DNA of 64,000 bases. It comes from Norana najaformis (Eukaryota; Annelida; Clitellata; Crassiclitellata; Hormogastridae). Below, in pieces: positions 1-10,699 of this stretch (within the stretch, counting starts at the first letter, position 1; the number at the start of each line of letters is the position of its first letter). Both the position numbers and the translations under genes were made by a program. The stretch covers positions 38,133,073-38,197,072 of the forward strand of contig OZ029915.1 in NCBI GenBank assembly GCA_964023275.1, read 5' to 3'. The notes under the pieces were generated by a model. That model did not search any database, was not told where the DNA came from, and saw only the letters and a list, made by a program, of their open reading frames with translations.

Positions 1-62
1 CGGACCTTACTAGCCCGAGATTTAAATCTCTTAAATAAGCAAGCAGTTTCAGTTGAGTGTTC
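1..62 (+). repeat. Family B dispersed repeat, partial
   Basis: CGGACCTTACTAGCCCGAGA followed by TTTAAATCTCTTAAATAA matches the distal part of the copies at 40.4 and 53.15 kb. Cut by the window edge. Confidence 0.65.
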
Positions 63-157
63 AGTGAAACTGGGAGAGACTTCCTGTCCACCGTCAGAGT
101 CCGAGAATCTCGGTGTTTGCAGATTATGACAGTATTCCTAATACAGAAAAGTGTAGT

Positions 158-240
158 GTTAAGTAAGTAGTAAGTAAAACATTTGTTAACACACCATATG
201 TCCATCGGCTGAGCGAAGAATCGTAGGCGGTGTTGGGTAT
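158..240 (+). repeat. Family D dispersed repeat
   Basis: AAGTAAGTAGTAAGTAAAAC, GTTAACACACCATATGTCCA, GAAGAATCGTAGGCGGTG. Shared with 12.18 and 45.8 kb. Confidence 0.7.
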
Positions 241-605
241 CTGGACACAATTTGTACACCCGTCACTGACAGCACTCATGACAATGAATGGACACTCGTA
301 ACGGAAAACAAGAAGTTTGATATTCTCTCTCCTCTTATTGAAAAAACATTTAGCATATCTGCAACTTTGGCTCCGGTAGAAAGAGTTTTCACCATAGTGA
401 ACTTTTTATGTGTTCTCATTGTGCACGATCAGGTGACACTATGCTTGAGGATCTTGTATTCATAGCATGTAATGGTTTAAGACAAGCTGGGATCAAGTGT
501 GGAAACTGATACGTAAGTTGTTTTTGTTTTCTTATTGTTTATTGCTTTCTACCTTGTGGAATAAATTCCTGAAAGCCTCAGTCTTGTACTGTCTTGAACC
601 TCGTG

Positions 606-760
606 TCTTGGTCTTGGTCTCAGTCTTGGTACCCCAGAGTCTTGGTCTTGGTCTCAGTCTTGGTACCCCAGAGTCTTGGTCTTGGTCTCAGTCTTGATAC
701 CCCAGAGTCTTGGTCTTGGTCTCAGTCTTGGCACTCCACTGTCTTGGCCTTGTCTTGGTC
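606..760 (+). repeat. 34-bp minisatellite, about four copies
   Basis: Unit built from CTTGGT CTTGGT CTCAGT CTTGGT ACCCCA GAGT, decaying at the 3' end into plain CTTGGT runs. It can be translated as a Leu/Val/Ser repeat but sits in no gene. Confidence 0.85.
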
Positions 761-1520
761 TTGAAGTTTTAAGTCTTGCATACAGCTCTGGTATACCTCT
801 TACTGGTTTGCTGAGGTTTGTTTGAGAATGGCTTGCTTGAAATCTGTCAAAATATTTGGAATATTGTGGAAATTCTACAGGATTGGGTTTATATTGCCGG
901 TCTGATGGAACTCGGAGGCAATCCGTTTAAAACACAACGCATTATATGTTAAGGAAAAGTTGAGTTTTAATTTCTGGAGCAAAGCAGAAAGAAGCACAAG
1001 GAAATAAGGCTGGCTGTAAAAGTAGCTGTTAGGTTCCACATGAATGAATTATTATTTTAGGCCTATGTTATGTAATTAATTTAAATTATTGAGAAATCAT
1101 GGAATTTGAGTCAGAGGTCTAAGTGGTGCAATGCACTTTGGGTTCTCAGTAATGCAAATGTAAAGCTGGGTTGATTTTCTGTAAACGTAATGTTAAGAAA
1201 CCTTGGGGCCTATTTATCAATCTTTGTTTCTGCCATTTGAGATGACAGCAGCAAAGTAAAATGAACTTCCGATCGCATTTATATGGACTGGTGACTTGCT
1301 AACTTATGTGTAATTTGAACTTTAATATGGATGCTTTCTGTAACTCTTGTATACCATTGCATATGAGCACAAAAGATCAACAGTCAAACTTATTTAATAA
1401 ATTAAAGAGTATTTACATACTGAAAGAAACTATTGATTGCGCTTGTACATGGGGTTATCTGCTTCTGTGTGCCACTGAGAAATTCAGAGATTAGGCTACA
1501 TTTGCATTTGTTGTTTAGTT
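760..1520. other. Upstream of NUDT7-like gene
   Basis: AT-rich, with one TAGGCCTA. I see no coding exon or clear TATA box. Confidence 0.6.
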
Positions 1521-1580
1521 TCAGATTGTGAGCTTCCCTTTACAGTAGTTTGCTAGAAACTGTTGGCCTAGTCATTGATC

Positions 1581-2291
1581 ATGTGGACACACGAGCGACT
1601 TCGATCTCGCATCTCAAAGTTTCATTCGACACAGTACAGCTGGAAATTTCTTCCAAAACCCTTGAAGAACATATCGAAAGCTGCTCTTCTGATTCCTCTT
1701 GTGCTGGAAGATGGTGCTGTGAAAGTCTTGCTGACAAAAAGATCGGATCATGTTCATTATTACAAGGGTGATGTGTCTTTTCCAGGTGGAAAGAAGGATC
1801 CGTCTGATGTTGATGCGGTTGACACTGCAATCCGTGAGGCTTATGAGGAGATTGGGTTGGGTTCAAGCCAAGTAGAAGTGGTTGGAGAACTCCCTCCTAG
1901 AATTAGCGTTAACCCCACACTTATCACGCCTGTCGTGGGAATTGTGTCAAATGACTTCCATCCAAGACCTAATGATGAAGTCTCTTTCACGTTTAAGCTT
2001 CCACTCGAAAGGTTTTTATCGGATAGAGACCACTGGACGATGGATTTTGATCTCCTAGACACTAAGGACTATGTACACTTTTTTCGTGATGTTGTTTCAG
2101 AGGAGACTGTGGTGACATGGGGTTTTACGGCCTCATTTGCAATCGAACTGGCGTGTGGAGTGTTTGAAAAGAGTCCAGCATATTCTTATTCACTGAATGG
2201 AGACTTGACACCAGAAGACCCATTTCGCTTCTTGCAAGAGCACATAGATGCAACCAAACGTCACTTGACACGCAGCAAAAGCAAATTGTGA
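1581..2291 (+). CDS. NUDT7: Peroxisomal coenzyme A diphosphatase, Nudix family, NUDT7-like
   Basis: Predicted enzyme that cleaves CoA, CoA esters or oxidised CoA to 3',5'-ADP and phosphopantetheine, limiting the peroxisomal CoA pool. Seen: one open frame of 236 codons, close to the 238 aa I recall for mammalian NUDT7. The CoA-pyrophosphatase signature runs over residues 50-70 (LLTKR then VSFPGG), directly followed by the Nudix box ending REAYEEIGL (85-93), with the catalytic glutamates E86, E89 and E90. The last three residues are SKL, a canonical PTS1 peroxisomal import signal. I chose the ATG at 1581 because it has A at -3; the codon two before it is TTG, not ATG. The gene has no intron, and a possible 5' UTR acceptor (TTTCAG, about 1521-1526) lies just upstream. 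NUDT8 is the alternative, but SKL favours NUDT7. Family assignment is secure; localisation is inferred. Confidence 0.93.
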   Translation: MWTHERLRSRISKFHSTQYSWKFLPKPLKNISKAALLIPLVLEDGAVKVLLTKRSDHVHYYKGDVSFPGGKKDPSDVDAVDTAIREAYEEIGLGSSQVEVVGELPPRISVNPTLITPVVGIVSNDFHPRPNDEVSFTFKLPLERFLSDRDHWTMDFDLLDTKDYVHFFRDVVSEETVVTWGFTASFAIELACGVFEKSPAYSYSLNGDLTPEDPFRFLQEHIDATKRHLTRSKSKL

Positions 2292-2379
2292 CCGAAACAT
2301 TTTCATGCTTTCTGCATGTAGGGCTGTTTCTGTGAAATAAGTTATTGAATTTATTCAAGAAGATACCTAATTACTTTAG

Positions 2380-2385
2380 ATTAAA
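2380..2385 (+). promoter_or_regulatory. Candidate poly(A) signal of the NUDT7-like gene
   Basis: ATTAAA lies 89 bp after the stop codon of the Nudix gene, the first poly(A) signal variant downstream. There is no transcript evidence, so this is a position-based guess. Confidence 0.35.
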
Positions 2386-2704
2386 TGCTTATAAACTGTG
2401 TTAAAAAGAATGGATCATAGCTGAAGACCTACATCTAGAACTTTTGGCTATGCTGTATGTTAGTCTGAATATGTAGAATTGTCTTATCCTTGTGTAATAA
2501 GGCTTACAGGCTATATATATATGCATATATACTATATGAATAACTACATCAATCATGCATAACTAACTGCTTACATACATATATACATGGTACATTACAC
2601 ACACACACTGCAAACATGAAAACATACATACATAGAAGCATACATACAAGAAAACATTACTTTTCCAAAAATCTTGCTATTCCCCTTATCTCTCTTCTTG
2701 CGTC

Positions 2705-2882
2705 AGTTTCAGGCACCATCCACTCTGTGACTGTCTCCCAGCCTCCTGGATCTTGACTCGGAACTGAACCCTTTTGCCTGTCGATTTTGTTTTGTCTGAG
2801 CGCCTGTGAATGCTGGTTCCCGCTACTTGGCTTTCCTTGGGCGTTGTAGAAATCTTGAGTTTATGATTATGATTACATATCT
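2705..2882 (+). mobile_element. Family A (L2/CR1-like) LINE 3' end
   Basis: About 175 bp shared with five other loci. Key blocks: CACCATCCAC, GGAACTGAACCCTTTTGCCT, TGAGCGCCTGTGAATGCTGG, TTGGGCGTTGTAGAAATC and a (GATTAC)n-type tail. The tail and the coding end seen in the longer copies identify it as a LINE 3' terminus. Confidence 0.75.
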
Positions 2883-2885
2883 ACA

Positions 2886-3635
2886 AGGTGCAACACATAT
2901 AGCCCTACATTGGGGATGTAGGTTTTAAATCCACCCATTCATGCAAGTATACATGATACATCCATACGTAGATACTTGCCCATATACTTACATCACACAC
3001 ATACTTGCTAATAGAATGAATATTTGGAGTTTTGACTTCTTTCCTTTTAATATGCAGGTGTATTCAAGCAGCTAGATCAATATACATTGGGTTTGCAGTG
3101 GAGCATGTTATTTAAAATAAATAGGCACTATTATACACTTAGTAGTCATATAAAATCGTAAGACATTGCTTACGTATTTTTAAACTATTTATGTTAATTT
3201 TTTACCAACAGGAAATAACTTAGAAATAAAATAAACAGATATTCGTAAAAGGAAAAGAAATTATTGTTATACTAACTTTATTTTAAATCTTTTATATAGC
3301 TTTATTGTGTCAACAGCCTTACGATACTTTCTGTTACATATGCAAGGAAATGCACTTTTAAAGCACAAAAGAAGACTATGCCTCTGTTGGTTTAGAAAGC
3401 ATCCATTTTGGAAGTAAATCTGCTGATCAGGACAAAGGTTTGGCTGCCCAAATTTACTGTATATCTTGAGCTGTTTAATCTCTCAGAGCCTGGATTAAAG
3501 GATCTTGGCTGTCTTTAGCATATGTCGTTCCAATGATATGGCGGGAACATGAAGATTATGGTGCACACTTACTTCTGCTTGACAAATGAATCTGGTTTTT
3601 CTTCGTAAACAGAGAAACCAAGTCAGTATCCATAT
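2886..3635. other. Intergenic, no feature seen
   Basis: AT-rich with short ACAT runs; nothing coding. Confidence 0.6.
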
Positions 3636-3639
3636 CGGC

Positions 3640-4140
3640 AGTGTGACGTTGCTGTTGGGGGAATTTCATCCAGTGGAGTTCACAATGACATGCAGTCTTT
3701 CTGTGGTAAGGCTGCAGGCTACGTGGACCTTCAATGGCGTTGATGAAACTGCAACAGGCGACACAGTGGGCTTTGAAAATGACATGGAACCAACAGCAAC
3801 GCCATTTGTCGGACATATGAACCTATATGATATATTATTTTGTCACATGGCCTTCGTATGCCCTGCATCAGCAGTGAGACCAGCGTCGCACAATGACATG
3901 CGCAGTCTTTCTGTGCTAAGGCCGCTGGCTGCGTGGACCTTCAACGGTACTGATGAACTGCAACACAACAAGCGAAACAATGGGCTTTGAAAGTGACATC
4001 GAACCAACAGCAACGCCATTTGTCGACTGTGTGAAACCTAGATGATATAATATTTCCATATGGGCTTTACACCTGTATACGTCCTTCGTGTGACGTTGCT
4101 GTTGGGAGAATTTCAACGAATGGAGTTCGGTGAGCCCGAT
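3640..4140 (+). repeat. Diverged tandem repeat, unit about 210 bp, two and a fraction copies
   Basis: ACAATGACATGC...AGTCTTTCTG recurs at 3682 and 3890, AACCAACAGCAACGCCATTT at 3788 and 4002, and GTGTGACGTTGCTGTTGGG at 3641 and 4088. Apparent open frames on both strands are by-products of the repeat. Confidence 0.8.
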
Positions 4141-4144
4141 ATGA

Positions 4145-4945
4145 TGATAGCTCAGCCTAAGTGGACTGGCTTTAATCAGTGAGACTCGAAGAATTACTGG
4201 GCTCTCGTCTTCAACCATGGAATCTGCTGTCGCAATGAAATAAAATTTAGCCCTCATAAAGAAATTAATAGTTTTTGGTGATAAAAATGATACGTGATGA
4301 TACTGCAATGGTGTTGAAGAATTGTTGAGCTCACTTGATCGTGACTATGACCCACAAGAAAGGCAACTTTTATTGACTCGTTTGGTGTTAAGCCGAAAGG
4401 CGATACTGTTACATATGGCTGTGTTGAAATCTAATGGTCTACGTACACTAAAGCAAGTATAACAGAAATATACATGTGATGCTGTCTACAAATGGTAGCA
4501 CGTCTTGCTGCTCGGTTGCTTCATTCCTGCCGAGTAGTACAATGGCACAAAAGGTTGTCTTTATGCCAGAAAGAACTAGCCACTCCAGATTTTCTCTCAA
4601 ATTCATTACCTGGCATATGCAAGACTATGCGCCTATATACGGCTATATAAGCCCATGTAAGACTCGTAGGACTTTATAAGATTGTATAGGATAACAGACG
4701 CCATGTAGGACTATAATAGAAGACTATGTGGCTGGACCTGCGGCGTCTTGTAAAGTCGCAAAAGACGGTTGCACCCGGTGCAAGGCGGAATCATCGAGCG
4801 AATCAGTTACGTCCATAGACGAAGCTGCATTTCATCCATGCATGCTGGGATCGAGAGATTTCCACTAGCTGACAGCCGCTGAGAACCAGATTACTCAGCA
4901 GACGCAATTTAGTAATTTATTACGCGAAACCTATTACAGGCGGGT
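4145..4945. other. Intergenic, no feature seen
   Basis: No supported gene or repeat family. Confidence 0.55.
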
Positions 4946-5239
4946 TAATTGATTCTCTTCCTCTTCCTACCCTTCTGTTCTCTGTTTGTCTGTCTGTCTG
5001 TCTGTCTCTCTGACTCTTGTCTGCCTGCCTGCCTGTCTGTCTGTCTATCTCAACTTCACAAATACAAGTTATCTACGTCAGGGGACTGCATCAACTTCAA
5101 AACGACATGTTGTGAGTCCGGCAAACAACAAGAAAACTCAAACGGGTCAAAAACCAAACGCTCGACTGATTTCCCATCACACCCACACACACACACACAC
5201 ACACCTATTTAAGCCTGGCGTTCCCGTCCGACAACTGAA

Positions 5240-5338
5240 AACTCCGCCACTGCCTTTAGTCGGGTAGTGCCAGTCCCAAGCCTGGATAAAGTAGGAGGGT
5301 GACGTCAACGGCCTTTGATGCCATAAGATGTCGTTAAA
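5240..5338 (-). repeat. Family C dispersed repeat
   Basis: The reverse complement of this stretch (CTTTATCCAGGCTTGGGACT, GGCAGTGGCGGAGTTTTCAG) matches 42862-42962 over about 100 bp with a few mismatches. Confidence 0.7.
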
Positions 5339-5425
5339 CATTGGAACTACCGACAACTGACGCTTCTACTCTGGTGACAACCAAAGGTAGCATTCTAGCC
5401 TACCCGCCCACACGTGCCACTCGCA

Positions 5426-5457
5426 AATATATATATATATATATTATATATATATAT
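5426..5457. repeat. (AT)n palindromic run
   Basis: Alternating AT with a central TTA break; can form a hairpin. Confidence 0.85.
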
Positions 5458-5639
5458 CCTCTGTGCCATTGATATCGTTTGCCGTTTGTCCGATTCCACG
5501 TGTCACTAACTCTGTCAGATTGTCAGTACGAATGCCATTCAATCAGTCAGCCAGTCAATCAGTCAGCCAGTCAATCTGACAGTCAGTTAATCGGTCGGTC
5601 AGCCAGCTAGCTGTTTGTCTATCTCTCTGTCTCTGCTTA

Positions 5640-5800
5640 TGTTAGTAAATATGTATATATGTATGTATGCGTATTTGCATGTACATAAATTCACATACAT
5701 ACATACATATACATACATGCACACATACATACATACATATACATACATACTTATGTAATTAAGCATGTAAGTGTGCATTATATATGTATGTCTGCATGCC
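5640..5800 (+). repeat. (ACAT)n / (GTAT)n microsatellite
   Basis: Tetranucleotide ACAT/GTAT with inverted halves; accounts for the tyrosine/cysteine-rich frames here. Confidence 0.85.
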
Positions 5801-5814
5801 TGTCTACCTGTTTG

Positions 5815-6175
5815 ATGAAGCTTCAGAGAGTCCCAAAAAATACGCTTGCAAGAGCTATCATTAAAACTCCAAAATATGAGCATATATCACCAATCTTAAA
5901 ATCGTTGCATTGGTCGCACATTGAAAAGCGCATAATGTTCAATCATATAATTAATTCAGACTTGAAATATTAACTGCATGACTGATTGGGATTTATCAGC
6001 ATTTGTTAAAAATGGTTTAACATACAGGACCCAATTTTGATGAAGTGACTTAACTGATGGCATACAAAAGTCGTGCTTAGTCACAGTTAAAATTTGTTAC
6101 ACTCTTTTGTCGGTCTTTGCGTTTCAATGCTACGGAACTATAAATTCATTCACGAGATATAGTTTTTCCTTTAAG
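5815..6175 (+). mobile_element. LINE reverse transcriptase C-terminal fragment
   Basis: The frame 5818-5973 encodes a typical LINE thumb/C-terminal segment (LQRVPKNTLARAIIKTPKYE, then SPILKSLHW), followed by noncoding DNA resembling the rest of the tail. A 5'-truncated fossil with no catalytic residues. Confidence 0.7.
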
Positions 6176-6329
6176 GTGTATAGTGCAATCTTTTCTGGAC
6201 TGTTACTGTAGGTGTAGCATGATACAGTAGTCCGTTCTCCTAGAATTAAACGTCTTTGGCACATAAACTATAATGTAGGCATGTTATTATTTCTTTATTA
6301 TCCTACAGTCAGCTCCATCATACTTTAGG

Positions 6330-6650
6330 GACTTCTACGTTTCGGTCTCATTGGTTCCAGGCGGTAGCACTCTCCGGTCGGCCTCCCTTGGACTCCTGGC
6401 TGTCCTTCGTAGGCGCACTGCTACAGCTCAGTCTAGAAGCTTTGCCTATGTTGGACCTAATAGCTGGATCGCCTTTCGCGAGAGTTGCGGTTCGAGCTCC
6501 TCAGTTTGGACCTTCCACAGTTTCGCAAACGCCTGAAGTCTGTATTATTTGACAGTGGTCTCACTGGTTCGGGTCTGGAGAGCCCCAGATGAGTTTATTC
6601 TTAAAGTGGCGCTTTATAAATGTCAGATTACAATTACAGTCTACTGGTAA
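6330..6650 (+). mobile_element. LINE 3' end, family E (C-terminal coding tail + 3' UTR)
   Basis: Contains a decayed coding tail (FAYVGPNSW, related to the VGPxxWNSLP motif at the end of many LINE ORFs). It is followed by the 3' UTR motif AGTGGCGCTTTATAAAT and an ATTACA-type tail. The same 3' end recurs at 18.4, 25.75 and 63.8 kb, which identifies those copies as 5'-truncated LINEs. Confidence 0.65.
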
Positions 6651-7095
6651 GCTTATACACCAGCCTAATTTCCATTAGGCATTGACGTACGGATGGCATA
6701 CTATTTAAGCAGAAATAATGGAATATCTGTCTATTGAAAGGTTCTTTAAACGCAGGGGAAATAAATTTCATTCATCCACTTCTCTATTTTCTTCCTTCGT
6801 TACCATTTTTTCTCTCACCCTACCAGTCCTTTCTGCAATTCACTTCCACTGACCCTCCATACTCACTGGACGGGATGCCGAGGTTATCACCCCACAGAGA
6901 ATCGTCCACCCCAGGCGAATCCATAATGTCTGTACGTTTGTTTCAATGCCCTCTGGCGCAATGACAGTTCTGATTTAAACCGATTGCATGCCTTTCATGC
7001 AGCCACAAAAGCATATTGGATCATTAAACAGCTTCTACAATACTGGCATTCTGTTGGACAGAGTTGGCTTAGTCCTTCCTTTGGTTAAGCCACAA

Positions 7096-7268
7096 TGTGT
7101 AGGTAGGTAGGTAGGCAGGTAGGTAGGTAGGTATGTATGTAGGTATGTATGTATGTAGGTAGGTAGGTAGGTAGGTAGGTAGGTAGGTAGGTAGGTAGGT
7201 AGGTAGGTAGGTAGGTAGGTAGGTAGGTAGGTAGGTAGGTAGGTAGGTAGGTAGGTAGATAGGTAGGA
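7096..7268 (+). repeat. (GTAG)n microsatellite
   Basis: About 170 bp of GTAG repeats with a few GTAT variants near 7130-7150. Confidence 0.95.
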
Positions 7269-7269
7269 G

Positions 7270-8454
7270 GTATTGACGTTCACATAATCTATATGTTTGA
7301 GTTTCGTCCTTTAATGTGCGTCTACTCTATATATTATTCAAAGCGAAGGCACTTGATGCTGTTGCGTAGGCCGTGCATAGTATGCAGTAGGCCTTTATTA
7401 TCCCATTGGGTTTCGACCTATATGCGCTGATTCCTTGGCGGATCGAATCGTTTAAGGACGTGCCATGCAACTGCACCGCGTGGAAAAGACGTGTCCGCTA
7501 AACGCATCGCGCACCTAATCCACATTAAGCGAATCGTTAAACGCTATTGACTCTTTCGCTGGAGTTATAACGGTTTCGTCGATACTCACTGTTTGCTTCA
7601 TATCTGCGCATGCACAGTCACGATAGCCTTTCCTGTCATCTGATATGAAAGCGTCTTAATGGGCGCCTGCCTTTTCACTGTCTCTCCGTCTACGGCTGTC
7701 CGTTTATAGGACAATGTCAACTGGTTTAATTTTCTGTCAATATATGACGCTTAGGTATTCTTTCGAAAGTCTTGTGATGTTACTCGACGCTGCTTTTAAG
7801 GAATAGGAATAATTCAACATGAATTGAACTCTTGAAGTCGATTCTTTAAAAAAAAAATCAGTTTCTGTAGAAGAAACCTATCAAGAAATGCGTGGCAGCT
7901 AAAACTTATACCTACAATGATCTGTGTCATCAAATTTATTTCACATGCATACATGCCTAATCATGAGGGGTGGGATAATTGTTTTCGGCCCTTCACGGCC
8001 CTGTCAAGCATGAATTACGACTTCCAACCTGTTATCCATAGGATCCTAACATGTAGGTCCAGCTATGCCTGCCTTTTGAATTTGGCTACTAAGTCTTGTC
8101 AACAAGTAGTTGATACATAGGGACAACGTATTAGCATCTTTACGAAATCAAGTATCGCTATTTTGCTAAATCAATGCTCAAACTTTTCAGTTTTTCATCC
8201 AGCGCCATGTCCACCTCTCAAGTGCCTCCAGATAGATCAAGGCCTATTTGAAGTCATATTTTGCCATGGTCCTTGTTCCAAAAGTATAAAGTACTGCAGT
8301 CCATACTAATCTTTTGAGCATCCTATTTTAAATTATTGATTATTTTTTCTTCGGCACCTCCTTTATCTTACGAAACGTCTAGTTGTTGGTCCAATCATTT
8401 CCTATCACCGTCTGGCATTGACTGGATTTATGAATAGGCAAATTCGCACTAGGA
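7270..8454. other. Intergenic, no feature seen
   Basis: Short chance frames only. Confidence 0.6.
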
Positions 8455-8805
8455 GTACGTAATCGTAATCGTAATCGTAATTTCGAGATTTCTACAGCGC
8501 CTAAGGAAGGCACGTCATGGTGACCAGCTTATTCACAGGCGCTCAGTCAAAACAAAATCGATAGGCAAAAGGGTTCGGTTCCAGGTCAAGATCCAAAAGT
8601 CAGACGGAGATACAGCGTGGCAGCTACGGGGGTGGTGGTGTTTGGGGTTGGGGAGGAGAGAGATAAGAGGGTACGATCTGTGAAACAGGAATGTTTTCAG
8701 TTTTGAGTGAAAGGCCGAAGCAGAAATTGCAAGCGGTGGAGCATCGGTGAGTACGAATTCGCACGGTCGATGAGTGTTTTGCCTATACAGCATCTATAAA
8801 GACGC
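8455..8805 (-). mobile_element. Family A LINE 3' end with coding tail
   Basis: The minus strand encodes the LINE C-terminal motif FHSKLKTFLFHRSYP (about 8730-8680), then the family A 3' UTR and a (GATTAC)n tail, seen on the plus strand as repeated GTAATC at 8458-8482. This copy is uninterrupted where the copy at 31.18 kb carries a DNA transposon, so it serves as an empty site. Confidence 0.78.
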
Positions 8806-10454
8806 TGTAGCAGTTTCGAGAGTAGATTAGATCAGGAATTTTATAATCCCATTCTCATTTTTTGAAAAAAGATTTCACTTTCATTACTAAGAAAAGCAGT
8901 ATTATTATGTAAAAACCGTTATGTGCATCGGGTAAACGCTCATAGGCCTAATAAAAGGCTACAATTATTACTTATAAACATCAGATCCAGTTCTTAGTCT
9001 AGTCCTGCAATGAAAGGCACCAGCTGACAAGGTACGCGTCTCGAATGAGGTCATAGCTGGATATCGCAAATATACTTTCAAACACAGCAGCCAAAGATGT
9101 CTGGCTGCAGTAAAACACTGAGATACGGAAACTGGCTTGCGCCATCCACAGATGAAATAAATAATTAATCGCACACCCATTCAAGCGTGCGCACAAGTAG
9201 AAAGCAGTCCTTCAGTCAGTGCCTCCCTTTCTTGCCGAGACAATACAGTAACAAAGAATGCAGTGGGTGATTTGCACAAGAACTACAGAACCCACAAGAC
9301 TTCTGCGTGTCGCAGCATTTAACGATCCCATTAAGGAAATGCTTTATGGTTTCTGTATGCACAGCACAAGAGAATTACAGTTGGGCGATAGCTTTGCATG
9401 ACTTCGGCGCCCACAGATTATGAGTGGAAATGGATTTAATGCTGAACATAAGTGCGCCAACAGATAGCGAAACGTCTGTCAGAGAAAATTGAAAATGTCG
9501 GCATATCGTATGCGCAGAGAAAGGTTGAAGTCAAGTAGGCTTGTTGAGCTTCCTTTTGATGCCCAGAGCTGTGGGTTCCCTCCCTGATACTATTAAACAG
9601 AGATCCTCTGGGTGTCCGTTACAGTGTCTCGATTTATAGACCTACTGATGAAAACTCGACCAAATAAAAGTGCATTGTCCATTCATAGAATCAACGGTGA
9701 TCCTGATGATGAATGAATAAAAAAACAGATTGTATCAAAAGCTTTGCTTCAAGATGTAACACAATAAACATACTCTCTGTTAGCTACTCAAAACTAGCAC
9801 TTCATAAAATGTCTTGCAATTGCTGCAGAATTCTTTCGCGCGAGACGTTATTATTTCCCTCTTTGCTTTCGGCCTGCCTAACACTGCAATTTGGCATGGA
9901 CACCGATCTTGTTTAACATCGACCATGGACTGGCCTGAGCATCATAAAAGTGGCGCTATAGAAGTTCGCCGATAATTATATTACAAATCATCCTGAAGCC
10001 AAAGAAATTCTGCTACCTATTGGGGCCTAATACACCTGCTTGCAGGCCTAAGTGAGTAACACAGTAAACCCAATGGCTATTATTGTAGCATACTCGGCCT
10101 TTCGGGGTATTGCTCCAAAAATGCAGATTACTATTTTAGGGCTGCATCACGTAAATAACAACAGTTCGCATCGATTAAGGATCCAAAAATGTGTCTCCTC
10201 ACATTCAGTTGTATCGAAATCTAACAATAGACTTGGTTTTCCTTAGACTGTGTAGCCGTCCATTTGCGTCAGCTGTAAACATTGCCTGCAACACCACAGT
10301 ATACATCAAAGAGCTACTTGTTTTGTCCAATACATTCGCCTTTGTGGGTGGCATGTATACGTAGCAATGCTGGGACCAATTCTTTCATTCATTCTGGTAG
10401 AAGACTATGGAAAGTGCAATAGAAATGCAATGGCACAATTTTTCAGCGCCATAT
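8806..10454. other. Intergenic, no feature seen
   Basis: A weak AAAGTGGCGCTATAGAAG near 9947 may be a decayed family E end; otherwise nothing. Confidence 0.55.
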
Positions 10455-10690
10455 AAAAATATGCATGAATGCATGCATACATAAGCCTATATATACCCTT
10501 ACATAAATACATAGATACAGTACATGCGAACATATACGTACATACATACATGCGAACATATACGTACATACATACATGCGAACATATACGTACATACATA
10601 CATGCGAACATATACATACATGCATGCATGCATGCATACATACGCATACGTACACAATGATGTATGTAGGCCTGTGGTACAAACACGCAT
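10455..10690 (+). repeat. (ACAT)n array with a 26-bp higher-order repeat
   Basis: The unit TGCGAACATATACGTACATA + CATACA recurs exactly every 26 bp at 10525, 10551, 10577 and 10603 within a wider ACAT/GCAT array. Confidence 0.9.
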
Positions 10691-10699
10691 ACATGGTAC

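Noticed and set aside
5300..5307. Second full CRE TGACGTCA
   Set aside because: It lies inside a family C repeat copy; the other copy has lost it, so regulation is unlikely.
7096..7268. CRISPR-like array
   Set aside because: Simple tetranucleotide repeat without spacers, in an animal genome.
7035..7283. Tyr-Leu-Pro-Thr repeat protein on the minus strand
   Set aside because: Translation of the (GTAG)n microsatellite with no gene context.
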